Below are positions 1 to 5,289 of a stretch of 6,597 nt of DNA, one piece after another. The stretch is from DTU018 sp029550685 (GTDB lineage: Bacteria > Bacillota > Syntrophomonadia > Syntrophomonadales > Syntrophomonadaceae): contig DAONVO010000108.1 in NCBI GenBank assembly GCA_035412805.1, positions 1-6,597 on the forward strand, given 5' to 3'. Each line of letters opens with the position of its first letter. Within the stretch, counting starts at the first letter, position 1. Both the position numbers and the translations under genes were made by a program. The notes beneath the pieces were generated by a model, which worked only from the letters and a program-made list of their open reading frames with translations, had not been told where the DNA came from and made no database searches.

Positions 1-3
1 GAT

Positions 4-19
4 GTACCCTTGCGGGTAC
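4..19. other. small hairpin at the left edge
   Basis: GTACCC and GGGTAC pair perfectly around a TTGC loop. No T-run follows (the next bases are GATAAAGG), so it is not a typical intrinsic terminator. It lies directly outside the left arm of the dispersed repeat and may be part of that element or the tail of an upstream untranslated region. The window starts too close to decide. Confidence 0.3.
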
Positions 20-27
20 GATAAAGG

Positions 28-115
28 TTGCGAGGAGCAAAGCGACGTGGCGATCTCTAACGGGGATTACCGGATATTCTGAATGAGATTGCCACGCCCC
101 TACAGGGGCTCGCAA
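28..115. repeat. dispersed intergenic inverted repeat (TTGCGAG...CGTGGCRATCTC type)
   Basis: The left arm (28-57) reads TTGCGAG, a variable 11-nt core, then CGTGGCGATCTC. The right arm (85-115) is its reverse complement in the conserved parts, with core CCCCTGTAGGGG and CGTGGCAATCTC when read on the minus strand. The right core also folds on itself (GCCCC-TACA-GGGGC, 96-109). The 27-nt spacer contains ATTCTGAAT (76-84). Known pattern: intergenic repeats of this consensus are scattered in many Clostridia and Deltaproteobacteria and give spurious peptides such as CEEQSDVAIS and IASPCRGVAIS, both of which appear here in translation. It is non-coding and probably non-autonomous; how it spreads is not visible. 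Confidence 0.75.
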
Positions 116-131
116 TGACACATAAGAGATT

Positions 132-149
132 CTTTCTTGTGCAAGAAAG
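132..149. promoter_or_regulatory. 18-nt perfect palindrome in the argB leader
   Basis: CTTTCTTG and CAAGAAAG are exact reverse complements separated only by TG. As RNA this would be a 7-bp stem with a GTGC loop; as DNA it could be a dimeric repressor site. It does not resemble the ArgR/AhrC ARG box (TGAAT-W4-ATTCA type). It lies about 50 nt upstream of the argB start and shares bases with a second small hairpin (147-160). A regulatory role is inferred from position and symmetry only. Confidence 0.3.
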
Positions 150-183
150 GACTGTTCCTTCCTGCATCGAGAAAATATAGCCT

Positions 184-194
184 AAGGGGGGAAG
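184..194 (+). promoter_or_regulatory. argB ribosome-binding site
   Basis: A purine tract, AAGGGGGGAAG, ends 3 nt before ATG 198, with its G-run 6-7 nt away. This favours the first ATG over the second in-frame ATG at 213. The GGAAG part (190-194) could pair with CTTCC at 158-162, so the site could be occluded in some folds. Confidence 0.7.
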
Positions 195-197
195 AAA

Positions 198-1061
198 ATG
201 ATAGCTTCGGCAATGGAAAAGGCGGAAATACTGGTAGAAGCTCTGCCTTACATAAAAGATTTTTACGGCAAAAAAGTAGTTATCAAGTATGGCGGAGCCG
301 CTATGACCGACTCCCACCTGCAGCAGAAGGTTATGCAAGATATTGTCTTAATGCATTATGTGGGCATGCGTCCGATTGTAGTGCATGGAGGCGGCCCTGA
401 AATCAACCGCCTGCTGGAGCGCTTAAATATTTCCAGTGAATTTGTGAACGGCCTGCGAGTCACCGATGCAGCCACCATGGAAGTAGTAGAAATGGTTCTG
501 GGCGGTAAAGTAAACAAAGAAATTGTAGCCGGGTTGAATGCCAGCGGCGGCAAAGCCATAGGGTTATCCGGCAAGGATGGGAACCTGATAGAGGCCGGAC
601 CGGTTGATTACAGCGGTCAACTGGGATATGTGGGCGAGGTCCGGCGCATAAATCCGCAAATCATAGAGACAGTAATAGAAAATGGCTATATACCAGTAAT
701 TGCTCCTATCGGCATTGATGATAAGCAACAGACCTATAATATAAATGCGGACCTGGTAGCGGCGGCAGTAGCAGTAACCATACAAGCTGACAAGCTGGTA
801 CTGCTTACTGATGTACCCGGGCTCCTGCAGAACCCCGATGACAGCAGCAGCCTGATATCAGTTTTGAAAGTAAGTGATGTTCCCAGGCTGACTGACCAGG
901 GAGTTATAGCCGGGGGGATGATTCCCAAGGTAAGTTGCTGTGTCCAGGCAGTTACCGGAGGAGTAGGGCGAACCCACATTATTGATGGCCGGGTGCCCCA
1001 TTCCATCCTTTTAGAGATTTTCACCCGCGAAGGGATTGGCACCATGGTCGTAAATGGCTAG
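198..1061 (+). CDS. argB: acetylglutamate kinase (N-acetyl-L-glutamate 5-phosphotransferase)
   Basis: A cytoplasmic amino-acid-kinase-fold enzyme (EC 2.7.2.8) that phosphorylates N-acetyl-L-glutamate with ATP, the second step of arginine synthesis. The 287 residues match the family. Visible motifs are KYGGAAM (30-36, with ATP-binding Lys30), VVHGGGPEIN (61-70), FVNGLRVTD (82-90), GLSGKDG (122-128), YNINAD (180-185), LLTDVPG (202-208) and GGMIPK (239-244, second phosphate-binding Lys). The C-terminus carries the conserved GRVPHSILLEIF stretch. Roughly 22 extra N-terminal residues precede the first glycine loop compared with the E. coli enzyme. In the family this N-terminal helix marks hexameric, arginine-inhibited kinases, so feedback inhibition by arginine is likely. 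The start is ATG 198 behind a strong RBS; Met6 (213) is an alternative. A 294-nt gap to the preferred argD start separates it from the rest of the cluster. argC and argJ, its usual partners, are not seen and may lie upstream. Confidence 0.97.
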   Translation: MIASAMEKAEILVEALPYIKDFYGKKVVIKYGGAAMTDSHLQQKVMQDIVLMHYVGMRPIVVHGGGPEINRLLERLNISSEFVNGLRVTDAATMEVVEMVLGGKVNKEIVAGLNASGGKAIGLSGKDGNLIEAGPVDYSGQLGYVGEVRRINPQIIETVIENGYIPVIAPIGIDDKQQTYNINADLVAAAVAVTIQADKLVLLTDVPGLLQNPDDSSSLISVLKVSDVPRLTDQGVIAGGMIPKVSCCVQAVTGGVGRTHIIDGRVPHSILLEIFTREGIGTMVVNG

Positions 1062-1065
1062 CTTC

Positions 1066-1312
1066 AGACGCAGATTTACGCAGATTATTATGATTATCTT
1101 TTAATCGGTTTATTAATTTGTTGCTTTAACGCCTGGGTAATCTTAACAGTGAATGATGGCCAGCATAAGTAGTGCCCGAAGAAGAGTCTATATACTTCTT
1201 ATCTATAATATGTATCATCTGTGTTATCTTAAATCATCCCCCTTGGGGGACTTCCGGTGTTCGCTATGCTACTATTAAAGTTGCAGCGTCTATCTGTGTC
1301 ATAAGATAATAA
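1066..1312. repeat. argB-argD intergenic region with degenerate repeat pieces
   Basis: No gene is supported here. The left end has a 10-nt direct repeat, ACGCAGATTT/ACGCAGATTA (1068-1087). The right part has two inverse-sense relatives beginning ATCTGTGT (1217-1224 and 1292-1299). Between them lies an AT-rich stretch (1190-1215) and a CCCCCTTGGGGG palindrome. Arms of the form ACGCAGATTTACGCAGAT and ATCTGTGT are known from interspersed repeats of many bacterial genomes, so this looks like a decayed element with opposed ends. A promoter for argD may also be here. The best pieces are TTAACA (1143-1148), TATACT (1191-1196) and TATAAT (1204-1209), but none forms a well-spaced pair. Confidence 0.45.
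1237..1250. other. perfect 14-nt palindrome TCCCCCTTGGGGGA
   Basis: Five C, TT, five G, flanked by T and A, gives exact symmetry. There is no T-run afterwards, so it is not a good terminator. The surrounding text (AAATC...CCCCC...GGGGGACTTCC) resembles another common C-rich/G-rich intergenic repeat and supports the view of a repeat-rich gap. A role as protein binding site cannot be excluded. Confidence 0.35.
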
Positions 1313-1342
1313 TACCCGGGATACGAGTGATTAGTGAGAAAT

Positions 1343-1351
1343 GGAGGAAGG
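1343..1351 (+). promoter_or_regulatory. argD ribosome-binding site that selects ATG 1356
   Basis: GGAGGAAGG overlaps the upstream in-frame ATG at 1341, so it cannot serve that codon. Its GGAGG core (1343-1347) is 8 nt before ATG 1356. Upstream of 1341 there is only TTAGTGAGAA, which is a poor Shine-Dalgarno sequence. Confidence 0.7.
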
Positions 1352-1355
1352 ATGG

Positions 1356-2546
1356 ATGACCAATCAGGAATGGATGAACAGAGGCCAGGAGGTATTGATA
1401 AATAATTATGGCCGCTTCCCTATTGCCCTGGTGAAGGGCAAAGGCAGTTATGTATGGGATGCCAATAACAAACAGTACCTGGACATGGTGGGCGGCATTG
1501 CTACCTGTTCCCTGGGACACTGTCCGGAACCAGTTCTCACCACCTTGAAAAATCAAGCCCAGACCTTGTGGCATGTGTCCAATCTTTACTGGATACCCCC
1601 TCAGGTGGAACTGGCAGAAAAGCTGACCGCCAGTTCTGGACTGGATAAGGCCTTTTTTTGCAACAGCGGTGCCGAAGCCAATGAAGCCGCCCTTAAACTG
1701 GCCCGCAAGTATTTTTACCGGAAAAAGCAGGCTTATAAAACTGAGATTATCGCTTTTGAACACTCCTTTCACGGGCGTACCATGGGGGCTTTGACTGCCA
1801 CTGGTCAGTCCAAATATCATGAAGGTTTCGGTCCCCTGGTACCAGGTTTCAAATATGTGGAGTACAACAAACTCCCCGCAGTGGAACAGGCTATAACTGA
1901 CAACACCTGTGCCATTATAGTGGAGCCCATTCAAGGAGAGGGAGGCATTCATCCGGCTGATCTCACTTTTTTGCGCAGCCTGAAACATATTTGTGATCAA
2001 GCTGAAATACTGCTGATTTTTGATGAAGTCCAGTGTGGTATCGGCCGCACCGGAACCCTTTTTGCCTACCAGCAATACGGGGTAACACCTCATATTCTAA
2101 CCCTGGCCAAGGGATTAGGCAGCGGATTTCCCATCGGCGCCATGCTTACTACAGCTCAGGTGGCGGCCGGCTTTGCTCCTGGCGATCATGCCGCTACCTT
2201 TGGCGGTAATCCTCTCGCTACCGCCGTAGCCAATCAGGTAATAGACATCATCAATCAGGAAGAATTCCTGAACGATGTGAAAGAAAAAGGCAAGCAGCTG
2301 CGGGAAGGCATACAAAAAATCAATGATCCGCGGGTAAAAGAGATTCGCGGGCGTGGTTTGCTGATAGGAGTGGAGTTTTCCGCTGAGGTCAAGGAATTGA
2401 TCAATATATGCATGAAAAAGGGCCTCCTGCTGGTAGGAGCGGGAACTAATGTGGTACGCTTTGTACCGCCGCTGACTATTAATCAGACCGAAATCAACCA
2501 AGCCCTGGCCATTTTCAGGGAAGCCCTGAAAGAATGGGATGCATAA
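1356..2546 (+). CDS. argD: acetylornithine aminotransferase
   Basis: A PLP-dependent class III (fold type I) aminotransferase, EC 2.6.1.11. It interconverts N-acetylglutamate 5-semialdehyde plus glutamate with N2-acetylornithine plus 2-oxoglutarate in the cytoplasm; family members often also act on N-succinyl-diaminopimelate precursors in lysine synthesis. From ATG 1356 it has 396 residues, the usual length. Motifs: NYGRFP near the N-terminus (17-22), FCNSGAEANEAALKLARK (101-118), FHGRT (138-142), EPIQGEGG (190-197), LIFDEVQCGIGRTG (220-233, with Asp223 facing the PLP pyridine nitrogen), LAKGLGSGFPIG (250-261, with Lys252 as the Schiff-base lysine) and GDHAATFGGNP (276-286). An ATG at 1341 would add five residues but overlaps the Shine-Dalgarno sequence, so 1356 is preferred. 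argF follows 19 nt downstream in the same operon. No defects are seen. Acetylornithine rather than ornithine or GABA specificity is inferred from overall sequence style and context. Confidence 0.96.
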   Translation: MTNQEWMNRGQEVLINNYGRFPIALVKGKGSYVWDANNKQYLDMVGGIATCSLGHCPEPVLTTLKNQAQTLWHVSNLYWIPPQVELAEKLTASSGLDKAFFCNSGAEANEAALKLARKYFYRKKQAYKTEIIAFEHSFHGRTMGALTATGQSKYHEGFGPLVPGFKYVEYNKLPAVEQAITDNTCAIIVEPIQGEGGIHPADLTFLRSLKHICDQAEILLIFDEVQCGIGRTGTLFAYQQYGVTPHILTLAKGLGSGFPIGAMLTTAQVAAGFAPGDHAATFGGNPLATAVANQVIDIINQEEFLNDVKEKGKQLREGIQKINDPRVKEIRGRGLLIGVEFSAEVKELINICMKKGLLLVGAGTNVVRFVPPLTINQTEINQALAIFREALKEWDA

Positions 2547-2550
2547 AAGG

Positions 2551-2557
2551 AAAGGAG
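2551..2557 (+). promoter_or_regulatory. argF ribosome-binding site that selects ATG 2566
   Basis: AAAGGAG lies 8 nt before ATG 2566. An upstream in-frame ATG at 2539 overlaps the argD stop and has no purine-rich site at the right distance, and the extra nine residues it would add (MHKRKGAVN) are translated from this RBS region itself. Confidence 0.7.
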
Positions 2558-2565
2558 CGGTAAAT

Positions 2566-3507
2566 ATGCAGGAGATAAATAACTCGTTAAGAGGCCGGGA
2601 TTTCATCAGTATCCACGATTTTACCCCGGATGAGATAGCTTACATACTGGAAGTGGGAGCAACTCTCAAAAGGGAGCAAAAACAGGGGATACCTCACCAT
2701 CACCTGGCTGGCAAGACCCTGGGTATGATATTCCAAAAGTCTTCCACCCGTACCCGGGTAGCCTTTGAGGTAGGCATGTACCAGCTGGGCGGGCATGCCC
2801 TGTTTTTAAGTCCTCGCGATATCCAGCTGGGTCGCGGTGAGACCATAAAGGATACCGCCCAGGTACTATCCCGCATGCTGGATGGCATCATGATTCGCAC
2901 CTTTGATCATGAGGAAGTTCTGGAACTGGCTAAATGGGCGGATATTCCTGTCATTAATGGACTTACTGATCTGCTGCATCCCACCCAGGTCATCGGTGAT
3001 CTGATGACCATCAAGGAACACAAAGGGCGCTTAAAGGGTCTGAAACTAGCCTTTGTTGGGGACGGCAATAATGTGGCCCATTCCCTGCTGTTCGGCGGGG
3101 CTAAGGTAGGCATGGATGTGGTGATCGCCAGTCCTCCTGGCTTTGAACCCAATCCCCAAGTATTAAGCCTGGCCCAGGAGGATGCCCAGGCCACCGGAGC
3201 CAAACTATGGGTGGTCAATGACCCGGCGGAAGCGGTTCGCGACGCCGATATAGTATATACTGATGTGTGGGCCAGCATGGGACAGGAGGATCAAGCTGAA
3301 GAAAAGGAACAGCAGTTTGTAAAATACCAGGTAAACCAGAGCCTGATGTCCCTGGCCAATAAGGATGCTATTGTACTGCACTGCCTGCCGGCCAAGCGCG
3401 GCAAGGAGATAACCGACGAGGTCATGGATGGACCTCAATCGGCGGTATTCGAGGAAGCAGAAAATCGCCTGCATGCTCACAAGGCCATAATGGCTTTAAC
3501 CATGTAG
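2566..3507 (+). CDS. argF: ornithine carbamoyltransferase
   Basis: A cytoplasmic transcarbamylase (EC 2.1.3.3), usually a trimer, that makes citrulline from ornithine and carbamoyl phosphate. From ATG 2566 the protein has 313 residues, normal for the family. The N-terminal carbamoyl-phosphate domain has SSTRTR (59-64, the phosphate loop) and HPTQ (138-141). The C-terminal ornithine domain has FVGDGNNVAHS (163-173), DVWASMGQE (233-241, the ornithine-binding SMG loop) and HCLPA (272-276, with Cys273). These distinguish it from aspartate transcarbamylase, which lacks the SMG and HCLP motifs. Its partner for carbamoyl phosphate, carAB, is not in the window. It could in principle be a catabolic ArcB, but no arcA or arcC lies beside it and its neighbours are biosynthetic. 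The GNAT gene begins 11 nt after its stop. Confidence 0.97.
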   Translation: MQEINNSLRGRDFISIHDFTPDEIAYILEVGATLKREQKQGIPHHHLAGKTLGMIFQKSSTRTRVAFEVGMYQLGGHALFLSPRDIQLGRGETIKDTAQVLSRMLDGIMIRTFDHEEVLELAKWADIPVINGLTDLLHPTQVIGDLMTIKEHKGRLKGLKLAFVGDGNNVAHSLLFGGAKVGMDVVIASPPGFEPNPQVLSLAQEDAQATGAKLWVVNDPAEAVRDADIVYTDVWASMGQEDQAEEKEQQFVKYQVNQSLMSLANKDAIVLHCLPAKRGKEITDEVMDGPQSAVFEEAENRLHAHKAIMALTM

Positions 3508-3518
3508 ATAACGGTGCT

Positions 3519-3962
3519 ATGGAAAGTATCACTATTGAATTAGCAAGACAAACTGATATACCTTATATGCTGGAATTGTGGCAAGATACTCCCGGGGTAG
3601 GCTTGGGACCCGGAGATGACGAGATATCTTTGACCGCCTTTATGCAAAGAAACCCCACCACCTGCCTGGTGTTGAAATATCAAGATTCCATAATCGGCAC
3701 GGTTTTGGGAGGATTTGACGGACGACGAGGCTACATATATCATTTAGTGGTACATAAAGATTTTCGCCGCCAGGGCTACGGGAAAAAACTGCTGCAGGAA
3801 GCGGTAAAGCAGCTGAAGGCATTAAAGGCAGATAAAATTCATCTTTTTGTTTTGAAGACCAATCCTGAGGTGGAGGGATTTTATGAAAAACAGGGTTGGA
3901 TAAAACGAAAAGATATTGAGATATTTTCGTTTAATGCAAAAGATAAGGGGGAAGAGGAGTGA
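3519..3962 (+). CDS. GNAT-family N-acetyltransferase, YpeA-like (substrate unknown)
   Basis: A 147-residue single-domain GCN5-related acetyltransferase that should use acetyl-CoA. The layout is typical: IIGTVLGGFDGRRG (58-71, strand 4 region), HLVVHKDFRRQGYGKKLL (75-92) containing the acetyl-CoA pyrophosphate loop R84-Q-G-Y-G88, and NPEVEGFYEKQGW (115-127) with Tyr122 at the usual general-acid position. The GTVxGGxDGxRG stretch resembles E. coli YpeA, whose substrate is not established to my knowledge. Its place between argF and argG makes a short-form N-acetylglutamate synthase, the first arginine step, a reasonable hypothesis. RimI-like protein acetylation or detoxification are alternatives. 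The start ATG 3519 has only a weak upstream site (AACGGTGCT) and lies 11 nt after argF, so translation probably depends on coupling to argF. The end overlaps the next gene by 4 nt. The acidic, lysine-rich C-terminus (DKGEEE) partly reflects the next gene's RBS. Confidence 0.85.
   Translation: MESITIELARQTDIPYMLELWQDTPGVGLGPGDDEISLTAFMQRNPTTCLVLKYQDSIIGTVLGGFDGRRGYIYHLVVHKDFRRQGYGKKLLQEAVKQLKALKADKIHLFVLKTNPEVEGFYEKQGWIKRKDIEIFSFNAKDKGEEE
3945..3951 (+). promoter_or_regulatory. ribosome-binding site for the GTG-started GTPase gene
   Basis: AAGGGGG sits 7 nt before GTG 3959, inside the last codons of the GNAT gene. A second purine piece (GAGGA, 3954-3958) touches the start codon. This supports the GTG start and independent ribosome loading in addition to coupling through the GTGA overlap. 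Confidence 0.65.
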
Positions 3963-5269
3963 CCAAGAAGCGCGTAATCATTATGGGAGCAGCCGGCCGG
4001 GATTTTCACAATTTTAACACCTATTTCCGTAACAATGATGACTACGAGGTAGTAGCCTTTACGGCTACTCAGATCCCGGATATTGAAGGCCGTGTGTACC
4101 CGGCCAGTATCTCCGGGGAGAAATATCCAGACGGCATCCCCATATATGCCGAAGAAGAACTGCCCGATTTAATAAAAAAATATCAGGTGGACGAAGTAGT
4201 CTTCGCTTACAGTGATGTTTCCCATGAATATGTCATGCACAAGGCTTCCCAGGTATTAGCTTGTGGGGCTGATTTTCGCCTTATGGGACCGGATAATACC
4301 ATGTTAAAATCCCGGACTAAGGTACTGGCCGTTACTGCTGTCAGAACCGGCAGCGGCAAAAGCCAGACCACCCGCTATTGTGCTAAAGTCCTCAGCCAAA
4401 TGGGCAAGAAGGTGGTTATCGTCCGTCACCCCATGCCTTACGGCAATCTGGAAGCACAAGTGGTGCAGAGATTTGCCTGCTATGAGGATCTGGATATACA
4501 TAACTGTACCATCGAGGAGCGGGAAGAATATGAACCCCATATCGACCTTGGTTTAGTAGTTTATGCCGGCATCGACTACGAAAAAATCCTGCGCCAGGCA
4601 GAGGCCGAAGCCGATGTGATCATTTGGGATGGCGGCAACAATGATCTGCCTTTTTATAATACCGATTTGCATATTGTAGTGGTGGATCCTCACCGGGCCG
4701 GTCATGAAACCACCTATCACCCTGGGGAAGCTAATCTTAGAAGGGCGGATATAGCTATAATCAACAAGGTAGATTCTGCCGATCCTTTAGATGTGGAGAA
4801 AGTCAAAAAAACCATTGAAACCATCAATCCCCAAGCCAGGATAATCATGGCCAATTCCCCCATAACCGTTGACGATCCGGAAGCAATAGCCGGAAAAAGA
4901 GTTCTGGTAGTGGAAGATGGGCCTACTCTTACCCATGGAGATATGGCTTATGGAGCAGGAGTTATAGTGGCAGAGAAACTGGGAGCGGCTGAACTAATAG
5001 ATCCCCGCCCCTATGCAGTGGGATCTATCCGTGATACCTTTGCCAAGTATACCCACCTGTCCAAGCTTCTGCCCGCCATGGGCTATGGGAAAACTCAGAT
5101 CGAAGAACTGGAAAAAACCATTAATAACTCACCGGCAGAGTTGGTGATAATCGGCACTCCTATAGATCTAAGGCGCATTATGCATTTAGATAAACCCGCC
5201 CTCCGGGTAAGATATGATTTAGAAGAAATCGGGAACCAAGAGTTAGCCAGCATCTTAGCAAAGTTTTAA
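3959..5269 (+). CDS. predicted P-loop GTPase, cyclic 2,3-diphosphoglycerate synthetase-like (COG2403 type)
   Basis: A 436-residue, probably cytoplasmic protein with no signal or membrane segment. Residues 1-120 form a Rossmann-like domain starting VIIMGAAGRDFHNFN (6-20). The P-loop part follows with AVRTGSGKSQTTR (127-139; Lys134, Ser135; Val128 replaces the usual first Walker glycine), RHPMPYGNL (156-164), a Walker B-like IIWDGGNNDLPF (221-232), VVDPHRAGHE (241-250), YHPGEANLRRAD (253-264) and INKVD (268-272), an NKxD guanine-specificity motif. This architecture matches the family that includes archaeal cyclic 2,3-diphosphoglycerate synthetase. Bacterial members are generally annotated only as predicted GTPases, and 2,3-diphosphoglycerate cyclisation has not been shown for this lineage. 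It starts with GTG, overlapping the GNAT stop in GTGA, and argG begins 20 nt after it. The position suggests a job linked to arginine or carbamoyl-phosphate supply, but the sequence does not prove it. Confidence 0.85.
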   Translation: MTKKRVIIMGAAGRDFHNFNTYFRNNDDYEVVAFTATQIPDIEGRVYPASISGEKYPDGIPIYAEEELPDLIKKYQVDEVVFAYSDVSHEYVMHKASQVLACGADFRLMGPDNTMLKSRTKVLAVTAVRTGSGKSQTTRYCAKVLSQMGKKVVIVRHPMPYGNLEAQVVQRFACYEDLDIHNCTIEEREEYEPHIDLGLVVYAGIDYEKILRQAEAEADVIIWDGGNNDLPFYNTDLHIVVVDPHRAGHETTYHPGEANLRRADIAIINKVDSADPLDVEKVKKTIETINPQARIIMANSPITVDDPEAIAGKRVLVVEDGPTLTHGDMAYGAGVIVAEKLGAAELIDPRPYAVGSIRDTFAKYTHLSKLLPAMGYGKTQIEELEKTINNSPAELVIIGTPIDLRRIMHLDKPALRVRYDLEEIGNQELASILAKF

Positions 5270-5289
5270 GCAATATGAGGTGAAAAAAT

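Noticed and set aside
2..82. 27-codon frame starting ATG at 2 (contains GCEEQSDVAIS)
   Set aside because: This is the other spurious translation of the same repeat, with no visible RBS inside the window.
57..338. 93-codon minus-strand open frame containing CVIASPCRGVAIS
   Set aside because: It runs from the dispersed repeat into the antisense of argB; the peptide is the well-known spurious translation of this repeat type and there is no ribosome-binding site.
1149..1170. TGAATGATGGCC as a possible ArgR ARG box
   Set aside because: Only one half-site (TGAAT) is present, with no ATTCA partner at the right spacing. No convincing ARG box was found in the leader or the argB-argD gap.
1143..1209. 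Possible argD promoter (TTAACA 1143, CATAAG 1164; or TATACT 1191 and TATAAT 1204)
   Set aside because: TTAACA to CATAAG has only 15-nt spacing and a poor -10; the good -10 hexamers have no matching -35 at 16-18 nt. A promoter is plausible but not supportable.
1299..2093. 264-codon minus-strand open frame opposite argD
   Set aside because: It lies antisense to a clearly recognised enzyme gene and shows no family motif or RBS; it is a shadow of argD codon use.
2115..2606. 163-codon minus-strand open frame across the argD-argF junction
   Set aside because: It is antisense to two intact conserved genes and has low-complexity hydrophobic stretches typical of shadow frames.
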